Shown piece after piece: positions 35,281 to 46,594 of a stretch of 64,000 nt of DNA. Origin of the DNA: Isoetes taiwanensis (lineage: Eukaryota; Streptophyta; Lycopodiopsida; Isoetales; Isoetaceae). Both the position numbers and the translations under genes were made by a program. The stretch is taken from assembly GCA_021234155.1 (NCBI GenBank), contig JAJEKV010000030.1, positions 13,193,833 to 13,257,832 on the forward strand, given 5' to 3'. Under the pieces are notes generated by a model. That model was not told the DNA's origin and ran no database searches. It worked only from the letters and a program-made list of their open reading frames with translations. Positions within the stretch are counted from its first letter, which is position 1. Every line of letters starts with the position of its first letter.

Positions 35281-35890
35281 TTTTTTTGAAGAACGTGTTT
35301 TACTTCATATTCAAAAGATTACAAAGTACTTCAAGAAGTAATAAATATCCCTGAAGCATCAATCACTTTTAGATGATCACTCCATATTGGAAATTTAATA
35401 CGATCAGGCCAATTGGAGATCTGAAAGCAATTATACAACTTCTTACGAATTTCTTGAAGTACCACCTGAGAAGAAATATGCTTATCATAAAAGACCTTTC
35501 TTCGCCTTCGCTTCCATACACTCCATATTAGCCAAGACTTTGCCATGTGAAATGCAATCCTTTTAGAAGCAGTCCACTGATTTGGATAAATACCCAAAAG
35601 AAAGTGCTGACTATCCAAAGATACTCCAAAAAGAGAATGCAACCAGGACCTAAGACTACTCAGCTCTGCACACAAATATAAACAATGCTCCAATGTTTCA
35701 ATGCACCGCTCACACATTGGGCAAAGTGGACTTACTCCCGGCTTAAAGCGATGAACCATCTCATTAACTCTCAAAGAGCGATGAATCACCTGCCAAAGTA
35801 AAACATTTACCTTTGGAGGATTATATTTAGACCAAACAAGGTTCTAGATGGATTGCATTGAGAAGGCAAAGTCTGTAAGTGCCATTTTCG
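35281..35890 (-). mobile_element. 5'-truncated LINE, ORF2 C-terminus with zf-RVT domain
   Basis: Minus-strand coding from about 35870 to 35331 reads PPKVNVLLWQVIHRSLRVNE, then a Cys-rich block (LCPMCERCIETLEHCLYLC). This is the reverse-transcriptase zinc-binding (zf-RVT) domain, continuing to IRKKLYNCFQISNWPDR and a stop. A T-run at 35279-35288 is the poly(A) tail of the minus-strand element. ACTATTATGTTT occurs at 35270-35281 (running on into the T-run) and at 35891-35902, an evident target-site duplication. The element is about 610 bp, and most of ORF2 was never inserted. The coding part is open for 152 residues, so the insertion is fairly recent. Confidence 0.9.
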
Positions 35891-35902
35891 ACTATTATGT
35901 TT

Positions 35903-36356
35903 GTCTCAGACACATATAATTAACAATATTATACACTAAAAAAGAATAGGTGATTTCTATCCCAGCTGAGGAACTTAGACAATAACCACAGAATGTTGAA
36001 GTAAAGGGAATGGAAGAGGAGCTGATCAATATCCACAAAAAACTTGTAATGGAAGTTGTAAAGGTCATTGACCATATAAATCCTATTCTTCTCACAAGTA
36101 GGAATGACCAGGGGGATGTAGTGATCCAGAGAGTGGGCCATAAAACCATGAAAAAGCACTGCATGCCTTTTCCAGCTTACAGAAAGGAAGCCATGAGCAG
36201 AACCATGTGGACAGCAACCTAGAGCCAATTTTTGCTCTTGGCAGTTCGGCACATATTGTTTTACTTTTGGAGTCCACTTGGGCTTCTTTCAATAAACGTT
36301 GGGATCCTTTGCCCAAGCTCGTACAAATTTGACATTTTCAAGCTTTTCCAGAATTA
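35903..36356. other. spacer between LINE and Ty3 element
   Basis: Minus-strand frames at 35895-36164, 35929-36252 and 36092-36316 overlap in different frames. None shows a known motif, and no function is proposed. Confidence 0.3.
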
Positions 36357-36361
36357 CATAC

Positions 36362-37802
36362 TGTGATGCTCCCAAAACTTATATAATGCTCTCATCATAT
36401 AAATATGGAAAATTCTCCTCCCATGGCAACTCAATCACCACGAAAAGGCCCTCCGTCTGACTCAGACTACTTGTTATGGCCAAGTGTCCGGGTGAAGGAA
36501 TAGAATGGTGTCATTCGTCCCACGCCTTCTATGGGATGTCCTATATAGCGAAAGCGTACACATATGTTAGTATCTAGCAATAATATACATAAATAATTTA
36601 CCACTTCGAAGGGTGGCCCAGCCATCATCTAGACAACCTCAACATAATATCGATATAACATATGAAATGCATCATAAATGAAGGTTCTACTCTAGGCTCA
36701 GACTCCATGGGGGTCAATTGACGGTCAGGGCCTCTGGAGAACAACAGATGGAATCATGACATTGGCATTGATTGGCATAGAACAATGGCTAGGGTAATCC
36801 AGTCCATGCGTCCATCTTGTGCACAATTTGCAGATAGGCTAAAACAAGTATGGTGTGATTATAGCCTTTCGGAGACGTAATCTCATGGAATCACCCTATG
36901 AGGCTACTCTAGGTTGCATCTCCCCGGTCCGATGAGGCAGGATAGGGATAAATCCCTTCCTGGAGCACAATGGTTCCATGGGTGGCTAGAGGATCATGGC
37001 ACCATTGGCGCCCATGCATCTGTAATCTATAGGTCGGTCCACTGCATCTAGCGAGCCCAGGGCATCCCACCGGACGATATCTGCAACCCAGGAGGTGTCA
37101 GACCCATATCTGGCCTACACACAGTCACCGATATAAGCCTAGCATACTATAGGAGCCCCAGTAGCCACGCTCAGCAACACCCCACATCCACTTCACCATT
37201 ATATCCATTGTATGATGCTCAATCTTGGCATAGCATCCACAACCAGGTGGGTTCTTGTGCACAAGCTGCATTTAATGGGTTTTTAAGGGTTCTAACTTGG
37301 AGCATCTCTACTTCTATATGGCCTTTAGATCTCCACCCCCCTTAATTCCCATAACACAGGAGGAACAGAAACATATATCCATCCATAACCTCAATTAGAC
37401 CATGAAATAGAGATTAATCATACAATTACACATATAAGGGTTAGCTAGAAGCTCAAGCTATCTAATTACTAACCTGTTATTAGGGATGAACAAGCAGCTC
37501 CTCCTTCACCAAATCCTCCCAGATCGATTTGGGAAGAATTGGGGTTGGAGGCCTGTTTAGTTGCCTCTCATATGGGCAAATACCCTAGGCCAATCGAGTT
37601 GGTCCAGGAAGCCTCACCTTAGTGGTCATTATACAAATTAATAATACTTAGCTAGGCAATTAGTTATTAATTAGCTTAATTAGCTGACATTTTAACACAG
37701 CTAACTTAAACCCTTTAATTTAATCCATAATGGCCCCAAATTACCCATGGTGACATGTCATGATATTTATACATATGGCATATAAATATGTGGAACGTCG
37801 TA
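36362..37802 (-). repeat. 3' LTR of the Ty3 element (about 1441 bp)
   Basis: It starts TGTGATGCTCC on the + strand and ends ..GGAACGTCGTA, a decayed form of GGAATATCACA. The part from 37431 to 37802 is directly repeated at 46170-46594. The first 1070 bases have no partner at the 5' end. Immediately inside it at 37803 lies CCCCCCCAAAAAAAAA. Read on the element strand this gives T-run then G-run, the position of the polypurine tract. Confidence 0.85.
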
Positions 37803-38446
37803 TCCCCCCCCAAAAAAAAATAATAATAATAATGTTGTCCTCGGCATTGGGGTTAAGTGGTTAAAGTACTGAAAGAACTAAGTTAATAAACGAAACATAT
37901 TTAGGTCTATAATTATGTAGATAGATCATTCATGATCATAGTTTAGGACTGTAGTCCTTCAAGTAACACTTAAAGATAATACATAGGCAAAATACAACAT
38001 TGGTCCATAGTGGACCGTAGCCTGTAGAACATAGAACTTCAAAGAGAAAACATATATGAAAATAAAAACATGAGCCCTGAGTGACCCCTAAGAAGCTGCA
38101 AGCACCAAAATAGCTTCTACTGGCCTGCAAAATCACAATATATCATTGTAAAATAATTTAGAGATTGTAATTGAAGGGATCACCCCCTTTAAAAGAAAAA
38201 GAAATGAAAATAAAGAAGAAGGGAGTCCTATCATACCTAAGGCCTGTTATTCGTCTCAGCATATGGAATAGCAATGTTCCCAGTATAGCCGTAGACAAAC
38301 AGTTTCTATCATGCCTACATGCCTATTCCCCAATCCTAGGATGCATCTAGCCCCAACCCGCTGCATGATCCCTATCGGATCTAGTGCTCAACTGCTTACT
38401 ATTAGAGTTGGAGTCGATGGCATCGCAGATGGTTTGATCTTGGCAC

Positions 38447-38640
38447 TATCGCATAAAATCTAGGTAAGCCTTATCAAGATCCGCCTTAAGAATCCAAGTA
38501 GCATCTTTCATTGGTAAGTGCTTCCACTTAACCAAATATTGCAAGATTTGAGTCCTTCTGGTTTGCTTATATGTTCGATCAAGAAAAGCTTCTGAGATGA
38601 TTTGTAATTGTTCGTCAGTCATCTCTAGAAGTGTTGATGT
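38447..38640 (-). pseudogene. chromodomain at the integrase C-terminus
   Basis: The minus strand reads SEAFLDRTYKQTRRTQILQY, then LVKWKHLPMKDATWI and ADLDKAY before a stop. LVKWK..P..D.TW is the chromodomain core that in chromoviruses directs integration to histone-H3-methylated chromatin. It lies after the GPFEI block of the integrase C-terminus, as expected. An in-frame stop follows at about 38450. Confidence 0.8.
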
Positions 38641-38689
38641 ATCGAGTATCCCATCTAGATCTGTTCAAAAGCCTTCCATGAAAAACTTT

Positions 38690-39721
38690 ATGGACCTTCT
38701 GATGTGCAGGCAGATTCAACTTATAAGCTTCAGGACCCTATGCCGTTGGGTTATTTCGAAAGGTCCCGCCCATCGTGGTGCCAGTTTCTTACAATTGCCA
38801 ATCTTGAGCTTAGCATGCTTGATTTTAATCTTCAACCATACGGATTCATCAATTTGAAACTCGCCTGGCGTGTGATTCTTATCTACAACACTCTTTTTGC
38901 CTACTTCTGGCTGCCAACAAATACACACAGACTTCCTTGTCCAAGGCTTGCATATCCGTAAGCAATTGCTGGGACACTTCCACCTTGGAAACCGGCTTAT
39001 GCCAGGTGTCTAAAGTAAGGCATTGGTACCCATGATTGATTATAAATGGAGATATTCTGGAAGACTCCTGCTTGGTACTATTATAGGCAAACTCCACCAA
39101 ATGGATATAGTCTGCCCATTGTGATTGCTTGTTCCAGATATAATTACGTGGCATATTCTCAATGATTCGATTAATGCGCTCTGTCTGACCATCTGTTTGA
39201 GGATGGTATGTCGTACTCAAGGCGAGCTTGGTTTGTATAGTGCTATAGAAATCCTTCCAGAACGCACAAACAAACTTAGGATCATGATCCGAAATGATGG
39301 TGCGTGGCATACCATGAAGACAGAAAGTCTCTTCGTAGAACAATAATGCGGTATCTAAGGCAGTAATTGTGGTGCGACATGGCAATAAATGTGCCATCTT
39401 AGAGAGCTTGTCCACCACTACCATCAAGGCATAAAATCCCCTACGAGTTCGCAGAAAACCTACAAGGAAATCCATGGTAATGACTTCCCATTTTGCATGG
39501 GGAACTTCTAACGGCTCTAACTCAACTGGCAACTGTTATGCCTTTGTTTGTTGGCACAACTGACAGTGCTTAATGTATCTTGCAATGTACTTCTTTATTC
39601 CTAGCAAAAAATAGTTGGATCTGATCTTGAAATAGGTTTTCATAAACCTTGCATGTCCAGTTATGGGACTATTATGTGTGTCATAGAGGATGAGCTTTCT
39701 AATTCCTGATGTTTCTAACAC
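38690..39721 (-). pseudogene. integrase domain of the Ty3 element
   Basis: The zinc-binding HHCC segment is at 39721-39540 (HNSPITGH at its start and CQLCQQ at its end). A stop separates it from the catalytic core at 39532-38879, which keeps the first Asp (TMDFLVG), the second Asp (SDHDPKF) and Glu (QTERINR). The C-terminal GPFEI block at 38928-38716 is in a different frame from the core. So the integrase is recognisable and was recently functional, but is now broken in at least two places. Confidence 0.85.
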
Positions 39722-39939
39722 ACATAATTTATTCTTGTAATAAAGGAGGTTACCTTACTTCTTGTAATGATGAAAAGCTTCATGCTCTTTATCTATCCTA
39801 GCCACCATTCATCTACTCCTACATGGGTTAACCAGTGTCTTGGCTTGGATCCGTTGTCTCTCAAATTCTCCATCTCTACGATGGGCTAGCTGATCAAAAA
39901 TGAGATCAACTATCTGAGGCTCATCGGCTAGCTTTAGTC

Positions 39940-40440
39940 CTAGCTCAGCAAAAAGTTGTGGTATGGTACAGTACGGTGGCTATGGCGGCCAGAGGGACTC
40001 AAGAGAGGACAAAACAAATCAAGTAACAAAAAAAAAAAACTTCTGGAACTTAATCTGAAAACATATAATTTTTTTTTTTTTTGTTTTTTAATTTATATGG
40101 TAGAATATGTGTGGGTGTATATTGCACCGAAAGGATTTTCAGGGAACAGTGAAAACCTCCCAGGCGCAACAATTTGGAAAGGCTTAAAAATCTCCCATCT
40201 ATTGTGCCTCCTGATGGGGCTTTTTGAGGATTTTAGCTATTCAAGTGTCCTCTACGCAATGGTGCCAAAATTGCCTTCATCCGAGCCTCCTACAAAAGTT
40301 ATGACCTTCGAGAGCAAGTGACCTTTTTCTAGCCCAACAACATTATCTCCCATTTTTCCCTTGCATTTCTCTTTCTAATTAACCTCTCTTTTACACCTAA
40401 GCTAAGGTGACATTAAGTAAACGAGCTAATTATGCAAGAT
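39940..40440. other. foreign or decayed segment between RNase H and integrase
   Basis: No pol sequence is recognisable over about 500 bases, with A/T runs at 40028-40040 and 40068-40082. The words 'gtggctatggcggccagag' (about 39974) resemble 'gtggctatagcggctagag' at 46128, at the edge of the H3-bearing region. An insertion is more likely than simple decay, but its ends were not found. Confidence 0.35.
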
Positions 40441-40840
40441 TAGCTAATCGCCTTGCCAAACCACCGTAATCTGCTAGAAGAACCTGCTCAATTGTCTTTC
40501 CAAACTCACTCGTGAGACTAAAGATAGCTAGAGATGGCATTACAATGCGTGCGAGTCACTAAAGGATCGACAACAACATTATGCTCGCCCACTTTATAAA
40601 CAACCTCAAAGTCATATTCTTTCAAGAACTCCATCCATCTCCGCTATCGAAGGTTAAGATGGGGTTGCGTGAAGATATGTTGGAGGCTTTAATGATCGGT
40701 GTCCAACTGGAACCTTCTTCCAAGAATGTCTCTGAATTCACAAATCCCACACAACTATAAGCAACTTCTAGTCATGCGTTGGGGTATCGCTGCTCTGCAT
40801 CATTGATCTTCTTAGTAGGCGATAACTCGTCTCTCTTGCA

Positions 40841-41962
40841 TTAATACACCTCTACCTTACTCGCATCACTGGCAACCCATTTATCCTTCTGAGGATCTGG
40901 TAATGTAAGAACTGGAGTAGTGGTCAATGCTTCCTCCAATTGCTGGAACCCTGATTGGACTTTCTCCTTCCAATTTGTCATCCAATCCCTTACTTTCTCA
41001 TCCCTTGTGAGGTCGGTGAGGGGGGCTACTACCTTGGCAAAATCTTTAACACTTTCGCTAATACCCTGCCAAACCCAGAAAACTTCCGATCTCCAAAACT
41101 TTTGTAGGAGCGAGTCATACTGCCTCAATCTTAGCTAGATCTGTAGAAATGCCGTCAGTAGAGACGATGTGTTTTGAATAGTCCACGTTGATGGTCGTGA
41201 ATTTGCATTTGGGGAACTTAGCAAAAAGTTGATGGCAGTGCAACTTATGTAGGGCCAGCTGAAGATGGCGTTCATGGTCTTCCAAGGTCTTGCTGTAAAT
41301 AAGTATGTCATCAAAGAAGACAATGACAAACTCATCCAGATACTCACGGAAAACATCATTCATTAGCCTCATAAATGTGGCAGGGGATTGATTAGTCCAG
41401 AGGGCATAACAATGAACTCATAATGCCCATAGCGAGTCCTAAAGATTAATTTATGGATGTCCTCCTCCTTGATCCTTATCTGATAAATGATCAAAGATCA
41501 ATCTTGGAGAAGTACTTGGCTCCTTGCAATTGGTCCATAAGATCATCGACTCGCGATAAAGCATGCCAGTTCTTGATGGTATGCTTATTTAACTGCCAGT
41601 AATCAATACACATCCTTAAAGTGCCATCTTTTTTTTGACGAATTTCAAAAGATGAGTCCTAGCTTGAGAAGTTCGTGTAGTTGCTTCCTAAGCTCTGCTA
41701 ATTCTGGGGTATTTATACGGTATGAAGACTTACTGATAGGTTTGGTACCGAGTGCAAGTGCGATCTAGCATTCGACTTCCCTGAAGGGTGGCAATTTTTG
41801 AATCTCATCAGGAAAAAGTTCGTGGAATTTTCGAATTAAGCTGCTATTGGCTTTGGGAAAGTCTCTAATAGTCTCTTCTTGTTTAGATATGGCTTCTACT
41901 GATGCAAGTCTAACAATATAATTAATCTTATTTTTCATGATGACTTTATCCAACTGCCTCAA
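40841..41962 (-). pseudogene. reverse transcriptase and start of RNase H of the Ty3 element
   Basis: The N-terminal linker (FPDEIQKLPP, 41962-41765) precedes RT. The catalytic FFDDILIYSK lies in the frame 41372-41115. The RT/RNase H connection (DFAKVVAPLTDLTRDE, then LTLPDPQKDKWVASDAS) lies in 41128-40841. The fingers region between 41372 and 41765 is only detectable in pieces. Frames change at least three times. Confidence 0.85.
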
Positions 41963-41971
41963 TAAAATACA

Positions 41972-42476
41972 CTACATAATTGGGGTACCTAGGTTACCTG
42001 CTATGGTGACACGGGCACCATTAGATGCATTGAATGTGACTTCTTGCTTTTCGCAATCAATATTGGCTTTTGCAGCGGCCAAGAACTCCATGCCAATGAT
42101 GAGGTCATATTTACCAATGTTCATAATCTTTGTGCCTAAAGCAACAGGTGCTCCTGGCACCTGAATGTTCAAGTTGACACGGTGGCCCTATGTTGCCCTA
42201 TGTATAACGGATAGCCCCCATTAACCAATGTAACTGGTTGTGGCTTAGATCTCAAAGTGTGAATTGCAATGTCTCGCCCAGTCTAGGAGATGCAAAATTA
42301 TGTGTACTACCGCTATCCATAAGAATGAGAAAAGGTTTACTATCAATCTGGCCGAAAGTGGATATAATGGTAGGTTGATTATCCGCATTGCCTGCTCCAA
42401 TTGTACCAAAGATATGGGACTCACCTTGGATATAATCAGACGCCTCTTCGTCGGTGAGGGTAGGGAGGGAGGTCAC
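41972..42476 (-). pseudogene. aspartic protease domain of the Ty3 element
   Basis: LMDSGSTHNF in the frame 42476-42252 holds the catalytic Asp-Ser-Gly. KYDLIIGMEFLAAAKANIDC in 42172-41972 is the downstream half. A frame break separates the two. Confidence 0.8.
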
Positions 42477-42567
42477 ACAGGGCCAACATCTCGTCCCATT
42501 CCACTTCTGCCAAAGCTAGTTGAGCTGTCTGGATGACATAAGGACATTCCTGAATGCGGCGCCCAGG

Positions 42568-43621
42568 TCAAAAGCAACAAAAACACGCTCTGTCCTTCCT
42601 TAATTGTTCTCGAGCTTTCTTAGGAATCGACTGAAGGATCTGTTGCATAGTGCCTGTTACGTTTGCTAGTTTGTCTGGAATATTAAAGGTCACCTTCTTA
42701 TCTGGCTTCTGGTAGGTAGGCTGCTGAGAAGGCCCATGTCTAAGAGAGCATGCTTCGTAAGGTGCATAAGGCTTGCCTGCTCCAAAAGTGGAGGAATGCT
42801 GATATGAGAATGTGGGGGTTATCTTCTTCCAGGCTAAGTGCTTTGGCCTCTGCTTCTGCCACTTTCTTAGGGTCAAAATAGCGCGTACCATGCATTTTTC
42901 AACCACGTTACACTCTGTAATACCTGGAACATATAGTCGCAGATGCATAAACTCGTCTGTATAAGCTTACACTGACATGCTTTTCTGTTCCAAGCGACAG
43001 AATGTCTATATCTATTAACATCGATGTGCCCTTGGAATATAGTGAGACTTAAATACCTTTGCAAAGATTTTGAACCTGCATCTGTCTCTAGTTAGGCCGG
43101 TGAGACCTAGCATATCCTTTCTACCAAATTCGTGCAGAGCCTGTAAGGTTGGTGGTCGCCACTTTACCAATATCATTTTCAGTCATACCATATGACTTAA
43201 CAAATTCATGCATTTCGTCGAGCTATGACTCAGGATCAACATCAGACCTTGACTTGCCTGAGAATTGCACAAGCTTGCGATAAATACTGGTGATTGTAGA
43301 GGCAACCGTCTTTTGGTAGTCCTTTTTACGAGACTTGGCATGGTCTTCTTGTGAGGTTGAGGAGTTCCTGGAGTCAGAAGAATCTGAGCTAGCATATGAT
43401 GAAGAACAGCTATGGGCATGCTTGGAACATGTCGGCGTAGCAGCAGCACGCGCTGGTGCAAGTGGGCCTGACGCTTGATTAACTTCAGCCGCAGGCACCT
43501 CGGGACCATACTCCTGAATAATAGGCGGAGGATTCCTTTGCAGTATATATACCTGGAGCTCGGCCATCTGGCGCTTTATGAGAATAAGTTCCTGCTCAGG
43601 GATTAACCACCCATGTTCCAC
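42568..43621 (-). pseudogene. gag region of the Ty3 element
   Basis: The start codon at 43621 opens a 132-residue frame with a Ser-rich middle and ends SRSDVDPES. Further conserved gag sequence follows in other frames. The frame 42948-42568 begins MHLRLYVPGITECNVVEKCM and ends with a Cys-rich knuckle remnant (RACFCC). Capsid and nucleocapsid order is preserved, the frame is not. Confidence 0.75.
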
Positions 43622-43639
43622 TGGGTAGCCCAGAGAGGG

Positions 43640-44020
43640 TTCTGTATGCCATCTACATCAATGAAAATGGATTATAGATGAGATATACGTATGAATCAAA
43701 TGGAAAATGATTTAACATACACAAAAACCATTTTATACAAGAAGGAGTCTAAACAAATCATAAGACATCAAAATTTATCTTATATAGTGCCAAAAAGAAT
43801 GCCAATTATGGCTATACATAGAATAATTGCCCGAAGACCAATACAATTATTACATAAAGTAAATTCAGGTGGTCGTCGATGATGGAGCAAGGTGATGCCT
43901 GGGCTGACGGTGAAGGTAGTCGCTGATGCAATCTCTGAAACGAGAAGGTGGTCACCAAATGTGCTGGCATGAGCAATTTCATGCTCATCCAGGTGGCTAT
44001 ATGTTGGCCGAAGGCAACAA
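43640..44020. other. junction between gag and the foreign region
   Basis: This is AT-rich with no clear coding sequence. The frames at 43691-43882 (+) and 43812-44045 (-) show no known motif. Confidence 0.3.
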
Positions 44021-44028
44021 TGGCAAGG

Positions 44029-45289
44029 TCACGTCGTATCAACACGAGTGAACGTGCGGTAGTTTATCTTCTTGTGGCCTGCCAAAGTTGATAAAGCACG
44101 AAGTGCCCACCATGATGCCGCGGCCTCAGGAGCTAGATCACGTGAAACAAATAGAACATGCCCTTCCTTGTAAGCTGACATGAAGAAATGCGTGACGTGA
44201 TTTCCCAAGGCCTTTACTTCATCCGACGTGGAGGTAACCACTTCTTTATCAATGTTCACTGACATTTCCTCTTCCTTGGCTTCCTGTTTCTCTTCCCGGA
44301 CATGGTCCTTGCTTTCTAACAAATCCTCCCCTTCCTCATTTGGTTCCATGGATATTTCGACGTCATTAATGCTAGGGACATGCGGTCCCATAGCGGCGAC
44401 TGCTTCTTCAGGAGGTTTTGATGAGGCTTCCTATAGCATCAAGTGTTGCAACCCGAGAGGGTATCAACGGTTCAATGCCTTCTTGCCGGAAACTCAATAA
44501 CCGTTGAACCTGTTGTAGAAACTCAGTTGGGGAGAAATCAAGGAAGTCGCCCGTACAATACTCAGCGAGCTCGTAGAGGATTTCTGCCTTCTTCTTGTGC
44601 TTGAGATTGGCAATGACACGATATGTCCACATAATATCCTCGAGCAAAAGGTTCTCCTGCCCGTTGACATAAACTACAGATAATATATCCATCTCGGTAA
44701 GTTTGAACCTCTGGCTTCTATGTATCAACATTTCCTTAGCCAATTGTTTCCACCGCACAAAATCATTCTGGTCAACTCGCTCATCATCCTTCGAAGGCGA
44801 GGGACCATGCATCTTCCCCTTCTCAGCAGGTATATCCTCATCTTCCACATACTAGTCCATCAATATGGCTAAGGCAAAGCGGACCTCAAAATAAGTCTGA
44901 TCATCCCACCGTAAGGTGGGAGGGTCCTTAGCCCAACATATGATGCCACGGACGACATTAGAGGCATGACGGTCGCCACCCAATAGCTGTAGCAAGAGTG
45001 CTTGACTAAGATATAACCGAGAAAGGTCTCCGTGTTGAATGCACTGGGGAACCATATCGTGGGTGTAGAACTCGAAGAATGCGGCATAGTCGGGATGTGC
45101 CTGACCCAATATCTTTATATATAAGCGTATCATTATGCTTATTCTATAAATTTTGTCAAGTAAAATTTCACCCGCCTTGCACGAATATTCTAATATCACA
45201 AAAAATGGTTCATTGCACAAACGTATAATTATACTGCTATGGTTTGCATATGATTCTGTTGTTGTATTTGTGTGAGGGTATGCCAACAA
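44029..45289 (-). pseudogene. unrecognised reading frame inside the Ty3 element, broken by one stop and one frameshift
   Basis: The minus frame 45289-44852 and the frame 44848-44408 are in the same phase, separated by a single TAG (44852-44854). Together they span about 290 codons, with segments such as AHPDYAAFFEFYTHDMVPQC, RGIICWAKDPPTLRWDDQTY and LYELAEYCTGDFLDF. Near 44420 the frame shifts and continues as a strongly acidic stretch (NEEGEDLLESKDHVREEKQ) to RALSTLAGHKKINYRTFTR. The composition and length are those of a real protein. I do not recognise the family. It follows the H3-like frame on the same strand and precedes gag. It may be a lineage-specific retroelement ORF or a captured host gene. 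Confidence 0.5.
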
Positions 45290-45929
45290 TATTTATAGAG
45301 CGTGTATTATATTTCTTGTTAGTTTGCACTCCCAACCTATGGTTTTGGCATGCACGCATGCATACCATGCAATGCGTGCGGGCAAGGTGTAAATCCTTTG
45401 GCATTATAGTGACCCGCTTGGCGTGAATGGCGCAAAGGTTAGTGTCTCCAAAAAGGGCCACCAGGTAATCCTTTGGCATTATGGTATGCATACTGTGTGC
45501 ATGCACACAGTGCATGCATACCATGCAATGCATGCGGGCAAGGTGTAAATCCTTTGGCATTATAGTGACCCGCTTGGCGTGAATGGCGCAAAGGTTAGTT
45601 TCTCCAAAAAGGGCCACCAGGTAATCCTCTGTGGCTTCCTGCAAGGCGAGTATGGCATAGGTTTGAAACCTAAGGTTGGTCTTGAACTCCTGAGCAATCT
45701 TCCAAACCAACCGCTGGAATGGCAGCTTGCATAGCAGAAGCTTGGTGAACTTCTGGTATTCACGAATCTCCCTCAAGGCCACCATGCCAGGTTTCCACCT
45801 GCGAGTCTTCTTCTTGGCAGCTGCCGGCTTGTCTTGCTTGTCGTAAGAGGGTGTCCAGCAGCGTTGGCCCGATCTTGATGTCGACTGGAGGAGGTGGCCT
45901 TGCCTATCCTGCCCACTGTTTGAAGGCAC
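45237..45929 (-). pseudogene. histone H3-like reading frame inside the Ty3 element, C-terminal half duplicated
   Basis: The 230-codon frame has a divergent 42-residue N-terminal tail without the ARTKQTARKS signature. Then comes a nearly complete H3 fold: [15 protein letters not shown] (residues 47-60), LPFQRLV (69-75), KTNLRFQ (83-89), [15 protein letters not shown] (95-109) and [16 protein letters not shown] (112-127). Loop 1 has H3 length, not the longer CENH3 form. The usual RIRGERA end is replaced by a Cys/His/Met-rich run encoded by TGCATGC-type repeats. Residues 153-184 repeat YLVALFG..LHLAR in frame. Arg-to-Cys and Arg-to-Trp changes flank PFQRLV. Canonical H3 is about 136 residues. 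It may be an expressed variant or a decaying captured gene. No introns are seen, consistent with retro-capture or a replication-type H3. Confidence 0.8.
45361..45628. repeat. 156-bp-period duplication plus palindrome in the H3-like frame
   Basis: 45361-45472 and 45517-45628 are nearly identical (two differences noticed) and offset by 156 bases, exactly 52 codons. Between them CTGTGTGCATGCACACAG is an 18-bp perfect palindrome, within a longer imperfect one (about 45483-45522) bounded by GGTATGCAT and ATGCATACC. Confidence 0.9.
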
Positions 45930-46169
45930 TCCTTATAGTTGCCTCCCAACTTTTATGTAGTACTTTTACGCCTTCGTTTTATCGTGGGTGGCCCAAGTTG
46001 ATCGGCATCTTTAGCTTAATTCTCCTTTACCCGCTCAGCTCCTCTCCTTTAGCTATGGCAGTGGGGTAAGGGAGTCAACTCCGGCAGCCGGGCAAGCTCG
46101 GTTATGGCAAAAGCAAGCTTCAGTTCTAGTGGCTATAGCGGCTAGAGGAGGTGGGAGGAAACACAAAAA

Positions 46170-46594
46170 AGCACATATAAGGGTTAGCTAGCAGCTCAAG
46201 CTATCTAAGTACTAACCTGTATCTTGGCTAGAGCCATTATCTCTTAAGGTGTCCATATAGCTGGTCTGCTTAGGGATGAACAAGTAGCTCATTCTTCACC
46301 AAATCCTCCCAGATCGATTTGGACAGAATTGAGAGTTGGAGGCTCACTGGGTTGCCTTTCAGATAGGCAAGTGCCCTAGGCCAATTGAGTTGGTCCAGAT
46401 GGCCTCACCTTAATGGTCTAATTATACAAATTAATAATACTTAGCTAAGCAATTACTTATTGATTAGCTTAATTAGCTGACATTTTATCATAGCTAACTT
46501 AAACCCTTTAATTTAATCCATAATGGCCCCGAATTACCATGGTGACGTGTCATGATATTAATACGTACGCCGCATAAATATGTGGAATATCACA
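46170..46594 (-). repeat. 5' LTR remnant of the Ty3 element (U3 end only)
   Basis: From 'acatataagggttagctag' to 'ggaatatcaca' it matches 37431-37802. It has about 50 extra bases (near 46219-46268) absent from the 3' copy. Below 46170 the sequences diverge completely, so about 1 kb of LTR (R-U5 in element terms), the primer-binding site and the leader are missing. Confidence 0.85.

Larger units (their letters stand above)
36362..46594 (-). mobile_element. Ty3/gypsy chromodomain (chromovirus-type) retrotransposon, 10.2 kb, rearranged
   Basis: The sense strand is minus. The outer ends are TGTGATGCTCC (36362) and GGAATATCACA (46594), imperfect inverted TG..CA termini. The five bases CATAC occur directly outside both ends (36357-36361 and 46595-46599), an exact target-site duplication. 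In element order: partial 5' LTR, foreign region with an H3-like frame, gag, protease, RT, RNase H, integrase, chromodomain, 3' LTR. Many stops and frameshifts make it non-autonomous. The matching duplication shows that the whole block, including the H3-like region, lies inside one insertion. Confidence 0.9.

Noticed and set aside
37840-37875. A-box-like 'ttaagtggttaaagtac' near the Ty3 polypurine tract
   Set aside because: No B box follows at tRNA spacing, so no SINE or tRNA is claimed.
45244-45426. + strand frame antisense to the H3-like ORF
   Set aside because: Shadow frame; the minus strand carries the recognisable histone fold.
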